Shown one piece after another: positions 1-9,961 of a stretch of 64,000 bases of DNA. The notes under the pieces are model-generated. The model did not search any database, was not told where the DNA came from, and saw only the letters and a program-made list of their open reading frames with translations. The translations under genes and the position numbers were made by a program. The stretch lies in NCBI GenBank assembly GCA_963575745.1, contig CAUYUJ010014349.1, positions 1 through 64,000 on the forward strand, in the 5' to 3' direction. Positions within the stretch are counted from its first letter, which is position 1. Each line of letters begins with the position of its first letter. The DNA is from Prorocentrum cordatum. Taxonomy: Eukaryota > Sar > Dinophyceae > Prorocentrales > Prorocentraceae.

Positions 1-788
1 GGGAGGTGCCCGAATCTACCGTCCTTGGCGATGTTTCGGCACAAAGGGCATGGCACGATGCCTCGGTGGCCCATGCTACCGAGGACTTCCTTGATAGCTT
101 TGAAGTCAGCCAATGTCCCGTAATGACGCGCAAAGAGCCTGGTGAAATCATTGGTATCGTTTCCGCTCTCGCGCAAATCCAAGCAAATGCCTGTCTTCGT
201 CAGGTGATGAGACTCGTCATTGAAAAACATGTGTTTCAGTACATGCTTGACTAACTGCGACATGCCGCTGTCCATGGTCTCGACAATGAGCGACGGAGTA
301 CATGTAACAATGAACCACATTTCCTCCCGATGAACAAGATTTTCAAACTCAGCGAACGTCCAGTAGAAGCTCTGCACTTTGCGTGGGCCCTTCTTGGATG
401 CAAGTGGGTTCGTGGGGCTGACCTCGTCGAAGTATATGATGAGCCTCCACGGCGTACTCGGGGAGCTGGGGAACTTCGCCAACTTTGCCTTCATAATTTG
501 CCTGAACGGAGCGCACTCCCGAACGGTACGATCCAATAGGGCAAACGGGTGATTGACAAATGCAATTCCAACAGTCCTGTCCTCTAGAGTGAGCTCCATC
601 GGCTGCACCACAGGGCCGTATGGCGTTGGCTCACTAGTGAACGCATGGCGGGCTCGGAGCTGCGAGCGCGAGCTGCTCGCGCTGGGGAGCCCGCCCGCCC
701 TCACCCTTTTCAGAATCGCCTCAAGCCCCCGCTGCGAAACGTAAGAATCGCGATGCAGCTCATTAAGGTCAGCGCCCGCGCGCTTCAT
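1..788 (-). CDS. Partial hypothetical protein of a large dinoflagellate family, possibly transposase-derived
   Basis: Reading the minus strand leftward from an ATG at 788 gives one open frame of about 262 codons with no stop that leaves the window at base 1, so the C-terminus is missing. Coding-like blocks are HRDSYVSQRGLEAILKRV near residue 12, TPYGPVVQPMEL near 55, IIYFDEVSPTNPLAS near 113, EEMWFIVTCTPSLIVET near 155 and CPLCRN near 245. From memory, abundant dinoflagellate proteins share the order TPYG, then a hydrophobic strand plus DE, then a CxxC block. The DE strand followed by CxxC also recalls the catalytic core of some cut-and-paste transposases, but that is inference and no catalytic triad can be shown in a partial frame. 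The frame stays open for at least 15 codons upstream of 788, so the start is uncertain. Confidence 0.6.
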   Translation of the reverse strand, partial: MKRAGADLNELHRDSYVSQRGLEAILKRVRAGGLPSASSSRSQLRARHAFTSEPTPYGPVVQPMELTLEDRTVGIAFVNHPFALLDRTVRECAPFRQIMKAKLAKFPSSPSTPWRLIIYFDEVSPTNPLASKKGPRKVQSFYWTFAEFENLVHREEMWFIVTCTPSLIVETMDSGMSQLVKHVLKHMFFNDESHHLTKTGICLDLRESGNDTNDFTRLFARHYGTLADFKAIKEVLGSMGHRGIVPCPLCRNIAKDGRFGHL

Positions 789-941
789 GAGCCAGGGGTG
801 CACGCGCGCAAGGGCGCGCTGGTCGCTCGGGCCAGGGCGAGGTCGGTGGCGCGTGCGCCTCTTGATCGGCGCGCGGTGCGTGGGGCGATCGCTTCATACG
901 ACACGCGTGCGTTCATGCGCGGAACTGAATTTGGTTATATA

Positions 942-2007
942 ATGGCCTTCGGCCCATTCCGCCACCGTGCCTGGATTCGTGGACATTGGATGGCGTTGGA
1001 GGCGCTTGGGCCGTCGCGGGGCGGTGGTGGACCGAAAGCTCGACAATCTCACATTCTGGACCGAGGGAGGCATGCCGGCAGTATGCCTCAAGTGGCATCG
1101 AATAAATACAACTTGAGGCATGTCCGTTGTATGCCTCAAGTAGTTCCGATCGGGTACCATCTGAGGCGCGTCGTCAGTATGCCTAACGTGTATGTCGGCA
1201 ATATGCCTCAAGTGGTACCGAATGTGTGTCTGGGTCTCGTGTTAAGCCTTTCGGAGGTTTCTGGGAGGCAGTTTTGAAGCCTCTTGGGGGGCGTTTTTGG
1301 GCATCTGCAAGGTCGTTTGGGGGCCTTGGGGGCTGCTTGGGGCGTCTTGGGGGCCTTGGGGCACCCTGGGGCCCCTGGGGGCGACTTGAATGTTTGAATT
1401 GTTCGTCGCCCTCTTGGGCCCCTCTTGGTGCCGTCTTGGAGCCCTAGGGCTCCAAGAGCTCTTGGGTTGTATTTGGAACCATAATGTGCAATCTTGGGGC
1501 CGTATTGGGCCGTCGTCGGGCCGTCTTGGGGGCCCCTTGGGGCCTCTTGGGGCTTGGGCCGTCTCAGAGCGTCGGGAAGCCGAAAAGGCGAGAACGCAAA
1601 AAAAAACACAACATCGAAAACCACAAGGGGCAATCAACAAGTTTAGCCACTCGGGGCCCTCTTGGGAAGCCTCTTGGAGGCGGGCCGTCTGCGGGCGGCC
1701 TCTGGGCCCGTCTTGGGGCCATTTTGGGCGTCGTGGAGCGCTCGTTTGGCGTCTCGGGGCCTGGCCGTCTTCGGGGCCTCTTTGGTGCCTTCTTGGCCCG
1801 TCTCGGGGCCCGCTTGAGCTCGAAACAATCACGCGGGAAATTGCAAGAAGCCCCAGGTGAACCGCGGGAAGGCCCGAGAGAATTGGAAATTGAGGCTCTG
1901 GTCCCCTTTATAATGATTCCTCACAGGACTGAGGACTGAGGCTCGGAGGATTTGACAAGGGACACGAGGGCACTCCCACTCCGCGCCTCGCGGCACGGTG
2001 GCGGATT
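942..2007 (+). repeat. Dispersed repeat A, copy A1 (uninterrupted)
   Basis: The segment starting TGGCCTTCGGCCCATTCC and ending near CGGCACGGTGGCGGA is closely matched, in the same orientation, by the outer parts of 20501-22672. The interior is a degenerate array of CTTGGGGCC-like words. The left third (1080-1215) carries four copies of ATGCCTCAAGT or its complement. No coding function is apparent; the frames crossing it are low-complexity artefacts. Confidence 0.7.
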
Positions 2008-2137
2008 TAGACGCGGTTAAACGCACGCGTGCGAATGATGGAACACATTTTCTGGGATCTCCCCTCCCAGCAGTAAAACGGGCTGTACTGCAACAACGGC
2101 AGTAAATCTGTGGGCTAAGACATGCCTCTAGCTGCGC

Positions 2138-2524
2138 TCATTCCGACATCGACCCCAGCTGCTCGCTGTCCCCATCACAGCTCGAGTCCGACACCTCATC
2201 CAACGCCGTCAGCGGCTTGGGCAGCCTCGCGGGCTCAATGCCTTGCGACAGCCTCAAGTCCGTCTGGGTGCCGACCTCTCTCGTCTCTGGCTTGGGAATG
2301 ATTGACCCGACCAACTTATTCACAACCTTCTGGCACTCCACCGTCGGCAGGCCGTTGGCCCTGACGCGCGACAGCGACTGAAAGAAGAAGGTCGACTGCT
2401 GCGTGAGCATCTTCTTGAGGAAGTACACCTTCTGGGTTCCGAGCTGCCTCTCTGCCGTCGACCTCTCCTTCCTGACGGTGGTCAGCTGCTTCTGCAGCAT
2501 TTTCTCCATCTCCGAGCGCACCAT
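2138..2524 (-). CDS. Small hypothetical coiled-coil protein
   Basis: This is a complete 128-residue frame starting at the ATG at 2524. The N-terminal half is charged and helix-forming (EKMLQKQLTTVRKERSTAERQ) and could form a short coiled coil. The C-terminus is acidic (SDSSCDGDSEQLGSMSE). The composition is diverse and not repeat-like, unlike the overlapping frames on the other strand. I do not recognise the family. There is no signal peptide or membrane segment. I see no spliced-leader relic in the 150 bases upstream. It could be a stand-alone small gene or the last exon of a longer one; the stretch to 2889 upstream holds no clear exon. Confidence 0.5.
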   Translation of the reverse strand: MVRSEMEKMLQKQLTTVRKERSTAERQLGTQKVYFLKKMLTQQSTFFFQSLSRVRANGLPTVECQKVVNKLVGSIIPKPETREVGTQTDLRLSQGIEPARLPKPLTALDEVSDSSCDGDSEQLGSMSE

Positions 2525-2884
2525 CTCAAACAGTCCGCAACCACGCGCGCAGCAGCTAAAACGCTAAGCGAGCGCAGAGCCAAACTGCGATGCATCATGG
2601 GATCGGGATGGGCGTGGGCTGGGGCAGGGGCGCGCGAGAATCGCGCAACCCACAGTCTGCCACGCGACACGATCAACGGATTTCCATCGGTGAAGAGCTC
2701 AAAAATAACACAATATGTCATCCTACAATAGCCGCTCTCATCTTACGGTGGTAGCGCGGCGTGCGGGGGATGGCGATGCGACGACGCTGGTAGGCTGAAA
2801 GGGCGGGCGGGTGGATGGATGGATAATCAGAGGGCTGGGGGGACAATCGGATGCAGGTGAGAAGGGGTAGGCGGGAGGTGTGAC

Positions 2885-2938
<54 letters not shown>

Positions 2939-3007
2939 TAGAGGGGAATGAGATCACGATAACGAGGGGGAATGAAATGGAGCGAAAGGGAGAACGTGCG
3001 AGCGCGA

Positions 3008-3050
<43 letters not shown>

Positions 3051-3461
3051 CTATATATAGAGAGAGTGTGATGGGATGTGTTCGAGGAGAAAGGGCTCTT
3101 TGTATAGAGAGGGCCTATATGTAAGGATATTGGGCAGAGAGATGGGATATAAATATATATATATATATATATGTATATAAATATGCGTGGGGCATATAGA
3201 GGGGGAGTGGTGGCGGAAAAGGATAGCATAGAAAGTGAACGCTATGGCAAGATTGGGGATGATGGCGGGTGAACGTAATGCGAGATAAAGCGAGATAGAG
3301 AGCGAGAGAAAGAGCGGGGGAAAGAGAAATAATAAGGTTGGCAATGTTTCATCGCTAAAAGATACGGCATGCGCGGCTGCACGCGTGCACTCGCCGCGTG
3401 CACGAATGCAATCGTTGCCTAGTATTTAGCGCTGCGAGCTCCTGCAACGGCGCACACGCCC
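2525..3461. repeat. Intergenic stretch with (GA)n and (TA)n microsatellites
   Basis: It contains an almost pure GA run at 2886-2937, a second GA run at about 3010-3055 and a TA run at about 3150-3182. Open frames across it are S/L- or I/Y-repeat artefacts. I see no gene. Confidence 0.8.
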
Positions 3462-4991
3462 CTACAAGCCACAGTTGGCCCAGAAAGATGAGCCAATGCT
3501 GTACGCGACCTTCTGGGCGAGCTTCACATCGTCCGAGCTCAATTGTTTATCCCTGGCCTGCTTCCCACCCTCCGCGTATAGCTTGGAGGTGCATGCGCCC
3601 TTGGACGGGTATTTTGCTGCGACACTCTTGGAGAGAAACTCCTTCAGATTGAGCTTGAAGCCCTTTGGCAAATCACTCTCTGTGACGCCGCCCTTCTTGG
3701 CCTCTTTCGCCTTCTTCATCGGTGGCGGATCGGCGTCGCAAGGGGCGGCCGATGCGGGGCGCTTTGCAGCGGAGGCCGAAGCTGCGGGGCGCGGCATGCG
3801 GCCAGCCGCTTTGCCCTTGCCTGTCGCCTTCGTGCGCAAGCGCTCCGCAGCAGATTCCTCGCTCGCATCGCTGTCGTCGGCGCAGGCGCCAGCCTTCTCG
3901 TCGACAGCTGGGGGAGGCATGGGGAATGTTCCAGCGCTGTCGTCGGCGCGGACGCCAGCCTTGGGCTCGGCCGCTCCAGTGGGCTCGGCGGCGGAGCGGC
4001 TGCCCTTCGGCTCGGGCAGGTGCGAGGCCGACGACGCGCCCGCGTCGGCGGAAGAACGGAAGCACTGCAGCATGTTATACGGGTCCATGCCTGCACTCGT
4101 GCTAGGGAGACCCTCCATCATGCCCTGCAGGAGCATCTGGGCGCCGATCTGCCTGCAGGCTTCCGCCATGAACTGATTGGGGTCGGTTGCGGATGGAGCG
4201 CACAGGTTCAGCATGGGCGGGCTCTTCTTATTGAGGGCCAGCTGCGACTCCGCTTCTTCAGCTCCCGTATGCGCGCGCTTATCGGCGGTCGAGCTCTGTC
4301 GGACTGTTCCGAACGTCAGCTCGCGGTACTCCTTCATCGACGGCGGGTCCGTCTCGTATGCATGCTTGTAGGTTTCACTCGGGAGATCCTTGTGCGAAAG
4401 CGGAAACTCTGTCATAAACTCAAATGGGTACTTGACAGTGCCCAGCGGCGCAAGCGCCTCCTTGATGTTATTCAAATGGGCGAACCAATCTTTCCCCTTC
4501 TCCAGCGGCAGCCCGTTGGCCACATAGATGCACTCCAAGATGTGCCCTTTCGTCTTCTCACTCGGCAGGAGGAGCCCGGTGAAGAGGCACCTCTTTTTCA
4601 CAGTTGCGAACTTAGCAGACCAAGGCGTCATGCTGTCCGCGAGGATCGTGTACTCGATATCAGTCAAGTACATGTTGAATGATGAGCACTTTTGGTTCGG
4701 CCGCCTTGCGTTAGGGTTCCCATCCTCGAGCTTGTTCTTCATCTCGTTCACCAGCGTAGCCAACTTAGCCGTTGTCTCCTTGTCCCACCCGACGCCGTGG
4801 ACGGCCTTAGTCAACTCCGTTGCGGGTCGTAAGTCGCACTCAATGAGCGACCTGATCTTTGCGCTGATGCACGTTGCCTGCGCGCGCATCAACTCAGACA
4901 TGGCATCCGAGTCGAGGTTGCACTGCTTCTGCTCCTCAAAGAACTTGGGGAGGTTGGCCAGCTCCGCGATGAGCTTGGTAGGAGTGGACAT
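3462..4991 (-). CDS. Hypothetical protein, 509 residues
   Basis: The frame starts at the ATG at 4991 (MSTPTKLIAEL); two codons further upstream are open but lack an ATG. Residues 1-240 are a mixed globular region rich in conserved-looking residues (KAVHGVGWDKET, LFTGLLLPSEKTKGH, YPFEFMTEFPLSHKDLP). Residues about 250-440 are low-complexity Ala/Ser/Pro/Lys linker with DDS repeats. The C-terminal block of about 65 residues (SDLPKGFKLNLKEFLSKS to the end) is again globular and basic and begins after a KKAKEAKK patch that could be a nuclear localisation signal. I do not recognise the domain. There is no intron signal, membrane segment or signal peptide. It is a single-exon gene with no spliced-leader relic seen upstream. 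Confidence 0.7.
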   Translation of the reverse strand: MSTPTKLIAELANLPKFFEEQKQCNLDSDAMSELMRAQATCISAKIRSLIECDLRPATELTKAVHGVGWDKETTAKLATLVNEMKNKLEDGNPNARRPNQKCSSFNMYLTDIEYTILADSMTPWSAKFATVKKRCLFTGLLLPSEKTKGHILECIYVANGLPLEKGKDWFAHLNNIKEALAPLGTVKYPFEFMTEFPLSHKDLPSETYKHAYETDPPSMKEYRELTFGTVRQSSTADKRAHTGAEEAESQLALNKKSPPMLNLCAPSATDPNQFMAEACRQIGAQMLLQGMMEGLPSTSAGMDPYNMLQCFRSSADAGASSASHLPEPKGSRSAAEPTGAAEPKAGVRADDSAGTFPMPPPAVDEKAGACADDSDASEESAAERLRTKATGKGKAAGRMPRPAASASAAKRPASAAPCDADPPPMKKAKEAKKGGVTESDLPKGFKLNLKEFLSKSVAAKYPSKGACTSKLYAEGGKQARDKQLSSDDVKLAQKVAYSIGSSFWANCGL

Positions 4992-5880
4992 TCTCAAATC
5001 TTACTCTGTACCTAGCATACAGCGTGAATGACTCGATTGCTTGAGGGAAATATGTCATGGAAGCGCGCGCGCTCGAGATCAGTGCCCATAACTAGAATGG
5101 CATGTCATGACAAGCACATATGTTATTCACATGCAGGCGCACGCGCCAGCGCCCACAAATGTCGCGCGCGCGCGAGTTAACAATCGATAAGTCACGTTTG
5201 CCCTGCTAGGCGTCAGATCATCCCGCGAGCCATTTTGGGCTGCGGTGGTTTAGCGTAATTTTCCTTCTCTCCGCCACAGCTTCCTCCTTCACTTGCTCGG
5301 GGATGGGTGGGGGAGGTGCGCGGTGTGCGCGCGTGTGTGTGCCCCTATACAACGCCCCTTGGGTCTGGGGCGGGGGGGAGGGAAGGGGTGTGTGTAGGTG
5401 TGTCTCGCGCGTGAAGCACGGTGCGCTCCTCGGGGAAAAGTGTGTAGATGTGCGTGTATGCGTTGTGGTGTGCGTGTGTGTTGTGCGTGCGCGGGTGGGC
5501 GGGTGGGCGGGGTGATGGCGGGCGGGGGCGGGGGGTGGGAAGGGGGGGGGAGGAGGTAGGTGGGTGGGAGGGAAGGGGGCAGATTGTCAATTTTCGGCCC
5601 AAGGTTGCGGTGGCCTCAGAGAGCTTAATTGGAATTCGCATCCAAGATTCTAGATTGTCCAAGCTACGGCCCCAAGATGATTCCAAGTGGCATTCGAGCC
5701 ATCGGAAAAAGCAATTCCAACACCTAAATAACACATGTCTGTCATTGCATTCTGGTCGTATCGCTTTCCATTGGCTCTTGATACCTCACGATTTCCACAA
5801 TGGAACCCCAAACAGCCAGAGCGCCAGCACTCCAAGGACGGCCCGTGAGTGCCTCAGGGCGCCCTTTCTGAGCCTCTGAT
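4992..5880. other. Intergenic stretch, G-rich in 5290-5580
   Basis: No gene is apparent. 5290-5580 is a GT/G-rich strand with several runs of seven or more G. A possible spliced-leader relic lies at 5224-5245 (separate entry). Confidence 0.6.
5224..5245 (+). other. Possible DinoSL relic (weak)
   Basis: The plus strand reads CCG, two bases, AGCCATTTTGG, G, CT. The 11-base core AGCCATTTTGG is identical to the dinoflagellate spliced leader, but the 3' end CTCAAG is not kept and no convincing gene follows on the plus strand. A chance match cannot be excluded. Confidence 0.25.
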
Positions 5881-6571
5881 GGGGGGGGTGGGGGGGTGGG
5901 ATCCGAATGGCCCTTTTCTTTTTGAACAGCATAGGCAAGACGGCCCCAAGATGTCTACGAGGGCCCCAAGATCTACCAAAAGAGACCCGCAATAGTGCCC
6001 CAAGAGGGCAACCTCTCCAAAAATCCGATCGAGAACGCGCTCCCGAGGCGGTCGTTAACCTAATTTGCTCCCACCATCACTGCCCGCACCAGCATCAGCA
6101 GCGCCAGCAGCAGCAGCACCGCAACCACCAGCCACAGCACTAGCAGCGGCGGCAGCACCAGCAGCACCGCCGCCGTCACCAGCAGCACCATCAGCGACAC
6201 CATCAGCAGCACCAGCAGTAGCACCAGTAGCAGCAGCACCCGCAACACCAGCAGCAGGACCATCAGAACGAGAAGCCGCGCCATCAGCAGCAGCACCAAC
6301 AACAGCACAATCACCATCAACAGTAGCACCAGCGGCAGCTCCAGCAGCACAGCAGCATCAGCAGCACCACCACCACCAGCAGCACCAGCAGCAGCACCAG
6401 CAGCAAGATAACCAACATCAGCACCAGCACCAGCAGCACGCGCATCACCAGCAACCGCAGCGGCAGCATGACCAGTCACACGCTCGCGCTGTCTATGTGC
6501 GTCCCGTCATTCCTTCTCCCGACAGAGGGGACATCGTTTCTGGATGGGCAGGTGGGGATACGCAAAGCGTC
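5880..6571 (+). repeat. Dispersed repeat C1: CAG/CAC-rich interior with a B-type 3' terminus
   Basis: From about 6030 a stretch resembling GAGGCGGTCGTTAACC leads into 400 bases of CAGCAC/CAGCAG repeat. It ends with the motif GGATGGGCAGGTGGGGATAC followed by the small hairpin CGCAAAGCG. The same order recurs at 26575-27303. The terminal motif is shared with repeat B copies. The Ala/Pro/Gln and His/Gln frames reading through it are repeat artefacts. Confidence 0.65.
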
Positions 6572-7157
6572 AAGAATTTTATAAGTGCTTGCTGCACTGG
6601 GGGGTGAGGGCTTGGTGTTGTCACCATCGTTTCTCTCCTGCATCCTCCTTGTAATCCTTGTCCACCCGCCCTCCCCTTTTTCACATTCCCCGATCCATGG
6701 CCTCAGGGCAGCGTCCCTCTCTGCGAGCGTTCCAGCATCTCGAACTCACTGAGGGTCGGCCGACGCACCTGGTGCGATGTTACAATCCTGTATGTAGCCC
6801 TCAGCAGCACCCCGCGTCATCTCGCCTCATTCGCCTATACTGTGATGAGAAGACGTTTTAGTATGTCAGCCGTATGATGGATACTCGTGGGCTCTGATTG
6901 GAACATAGACTTACAAGCCACCGCCCCCGTCTCCCCCCTCTCCCCCTCCCCCCTCCCCTCCCTCCTCCCCCCTCTTCCCCTCTGGATGATGGGGGGTGGA
7001 GGTGGAAGAGAAAACTCGTGAGGCAGTGTTCCATGCACGCAGAAATGCCCCGAGCCAGGCTGCACGCACAAATGCCCCCAGCTTGGCTGCACACACAAAT
7101 TCCCCCAACCAGGCTGCACACACCAATGCCCCCAGCATGGCCGCACGCACAATTCTA
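6572..7157. other. Intergenic stretch, no gene seen
   Basis: It contains a C-rich tract (6935-6985) and a degenerate tandem of GCACACACAAATGCCCCCAG-like units (about 7030-7150). No coding frame stands out. Confidence 0.5.
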
Positions 7158-8092
7158 GACGCTTCGCGTATCTCCACCAGCCCATCCAGAAACAACGCCC
7201 AGGCGAGTAGAGGTGATCAGGGAAGTGCAGGAGCAAGGAGGGGGACAGCCGAACCGTGCGAAGGAGGAAGGAGGAGACGGAGGATGCTGGATGGATGGAT
7301 GAGGGAGTGGGGAGAAGGATGATGAATAGGAGGAGGGGGAGGAGGAGGAGGAGGAGGAGGAGGAGGACGGAGGACGGAGGACGGAGGACGGAGGAGCAGG
7401 AGAAGGAGGAGGAGGAGGAGGAGGAGGCGAAGGGCGAGCGAAATGGCCACAGGTATTGTGGATGCATCTCGGAGCCTCTTGGGATATCACTTGGGCGCTT
7501 CTCGGAGGCCTCTTGAGAGCCGCTTGGGGCCATCTTGGGGCCATCTTGGCGCCTCTGGGGGCCTCCTAGGAGCGCCTCATCTTGAAGGAGATCGATCAAG
7601 CCTTGCCCCTCTAGAGCCCCCAGAATCGCCTCTTGGGCCCCTCTTGGGGCGCTCTTGGAGCGCTCTTGGGCGCTCTTGGGGCCGTCTTGGGGCTCTCGTG
7701 GGCTCATCTTAAGGCCCTTTTGGGCTCTTTTGGGGCTATATTGAAGCCTCGGATGGCAATCGGAAGCGAAAAAGCGAGAAGCAGAAAATAATGTGTTTCC
7801 TTAAGTTTTTGAACGATTTTGGCATATTGGGGGGTGGCTCCTTGGGGAGCTATCTGGCCTCTTGGGGTTATCATGGAGCGGTCTTGGGACCTCTTGAGCC
7901 ATATTGAGGCATCTTCGGCTATCTTGGGCCACCTTGGAGCTCATCTTGGGCTCTCCGAGGCGCTATGGAGCCGTCTTGGGCGAAAAAATACCCTAGGGCG
8001 TAGGGGGGGGGGTAAACCCCTCCCCGAAGGGGAAGAAGGAGGTTGGAAGAGGAAACTCCCTAAACCACCTACGCCCAGAGGGCTGGTGGGAA
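7158..8092 (-). repeat. Dispersed repeat B, copy B1
   Basis: In the minus orientation it begins ATTCCCACCAGCCCTCTGGG, carries the palindromic block around CCCTTCGGGGAGGGG, then degenerate CCCAAGAGGCC words and a (CCT)n tract, and ends GGGCTGGTGGAGATAC plus the ACGC-GAA-GCGT hairpin. It aligns along its length with copies at 12061-13139, 21272-22354 and 33890-34973. The first and last 13 bases are inverted repeats of each other (ATCCC-ACCAGCCC type). Confidence 0.75.
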
Positions 8093-8144
8093 TGGCCCCA
8101 CCCACCCACGCCACCAACTCACCCATACCACCCTCGCCCTCTCT

Positions 8145-8298
8145 CCCCCCCCCCCCCCCCCCCCCAACACACACACACACACACACGCACACAGACACCC
8201 ACACACACACCACACACACACACACACACACGAACACCAACACACACACACACACAACACACACACACACACACCAAACACCAACACACACACAACAC

Positions 8299-8343
<45 letters not shown>

Positions 8344-8610
8344 CACACACAACACACACACACACACAGAACGCACACACACACACACCACACACACAAC
8401 ACACACCCAACACACCACCACCCCCTCCCCAACCCCCCACCACCCACCCCACCCACCCCCCACCCACCTACCACCACCACCACAACCATCTCCATCCTCC
8501 CCTCCCCCCTCCCGCGCCAACTCCCGCTCCCCCCCGCCCTCTCCCCTCTCCCCCCCCCCCCCCCCCCCCCCCCCACCCCCCCCCACCACACACACACACG
8601 CACACCCCGC
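8145..8610. repeat. Poly(C) and (CA)n microsatellite
   Basis: Poly(C) at 8145-8165 is followed by about 250 bases of CA/ACAC repeat to about 8412, then C/A-rich sequence and a second poly(C) at about 8551-8574. His/Thr and Val/Cys frames here are artefacts. Confidence 0.9.
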
Positions 8611-9390
8611 CCCACCACCAGGGGGTTGTGCTTTGGGGTGGTTAAGGGGCTGCGCTTCACAGCATAGATGTTGAAGGGGCAGTGCTTTAGGGATGGCTCA
8701 GGAGCCGTGCTTTAGTTATGTGTTGGGGTTGTGTTTCACTTTAGGGATGTTCCAGAGGCTGTGCTTTATATAGATGTTTCAGGGGCCGTGATTTAGTGAT
8801 GTTTTATGTGCTGTGCTTTACCTTATGGGCATTTCAGGGGCCGTGCTTTAGGGAAGTTTCAGGGGCCGTGCTTTAGTGGTGTGTTATGGGGGTTGTGCTT
8901 CACCTAAGGGATGTTTCAGGGCCGTGCTTGAGTGATGATTCAGGCTAAATGATTTAATGATGTTTTAGTGGCTGCGTCTGTGATTTAGCGAAGTTTCAGT
9001 GGCAGTGATTTGCGGATGTTTTGGGGGCTGTGTTTTACCTTGTAGGGTTGTTCCAGTGGGCCGTGCTAAGGATGTTCCATGGGCAATGCTTTAGGGATGT
9101 TTTGGGGGCTGTGTTTTAACTTAGGGGTGCTGCAGGGGCCGTCCTTTAGGGATGTGTCAGTGGCCTTGATTTAGTGATGTTTTAGGGGCTGTGTTTTACC
9201 TTAGGGATGCTGCAGGGGCCGTGCCCTATAGGGACGTTTCAGGGGCGGTGCTTCAGTAATATTTTGGGGGCTGCGTTTTACCTTAGTGATGTTTCAGGGG
9301 CAGTGTTTTAGGGAAGTTTCAGGACCGTGCTTTAGAGATGTTTTAGGGGCTGTGTGTTAACTTAGTGTTGTTCCAATGACCATGCTTTAG
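8611..9390 (+). repeat. Degenerate minisatellite, about 20 units of 30-45 bases
   Basis: Units resemble GTTTCAGGGGCCGTGCTTTA followed by a spacer such as GGGATG, or the variant TTTTGGGGGCTGTGTTTTACC. Length varies between units. There is no open frame of note. Confidence 0.8.
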
Positions 9391-9865
9391 GGATGTGTGG
9401 GTCGTGTGTTAGGGGCGTGCATTCACTCTTCGCGACTGGTTACCTTTGCACCTTTATCTTTGCGCATCTAATGCATGCGATCGCGCGCGCCAATGGTTTG
9501 GGATACATCGGGCCAACATGCTATCGCTATGAAGCACGATCGAGCGTATCAGAGCTACTGGGTGTCATATTTCCGATAATAACCGCTTGTGGCAAACGCT
9601 GTGGTGCACATGATTTGCAAGCGCAGAGTTGCACACGTGCATGCGCGCCCTGGGGCGCCACCAGCCGCAGCAACGACATAATACCTGATATGCTGCGCTA
9701 TGCTACGCGTGTCAACGTGCTACGCCAATGATGAATGCGATGCCGTGCTATGTTATGCGAGCGAGTGTGATAACGTTGATGTCACGCTACGCTGGGCTGT
9801 GGGAATAATATGTGGTGCGATCTACGCAGTGCCATCAGCGCCTGACTGGGTGGCAGATCATCCGC
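9391..9865. other. Intergenic stretch, no gene seen
   Basis: There is moderate low complexity (TATGCTACGCG-like words around 9690-9800). It includes a TTTATCTTTGCGC motif at about 9451 that also recurs near 20104, 20266 and, inverted, in 31130-32590. Confidence 0.4.
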
Positions 9866-9886
9866 CCGCGGCTATTTTGCCTCAAA
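9866..9886 (+). other. Degraded DinoSL relic, 16 of 21 positions
   Basis: The plus strand at 9866-9886 agrees with the dinoflagellate spliced leader at 16 of 21 positions, keeping ATTTTG and CTCAA. It lies 76 bases before the ATG at 9962 and in the same orientation. The match alone is only mildly unlikely by chance (about 0.16 expected in both strands of 64 kb under equal base use), so position and orientation carry part of the argument. Confidence 0.4.
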
Positions 9887-9961
9887 CATCGGTTGCGACA
9901 TCGGCGGCCAACTGTTTGCACTTGTGCATATTACATGTTGCAATCGGTCCCTCGGGCCGCC

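Noticed and set aside
1242-1860. Gly/Leu/Trp-rich frames across repeat A
   Set aside because: Degenerate CTTGGGGCC words give open frames in several phases; the same is seen in every A and B copy.
6060-6607. Long Ala/Pro and Leu/Val frames on both strands
   Set aside because: They are translations of a CAGCAC repeat in several frames; no non-repetitive part is coding-like.
7880-7905. CAATATGGCTCAAG (complement) as a leader relic
   Set aside because: It lies inside repeat B, whose CCAAGATGGC words produce such matches; no gene follows.
7941-8667. His/Thr and Val/Cys frames of up to 282 codons
   Set aside because: Produced by (CA)n and poly(C) tracts.
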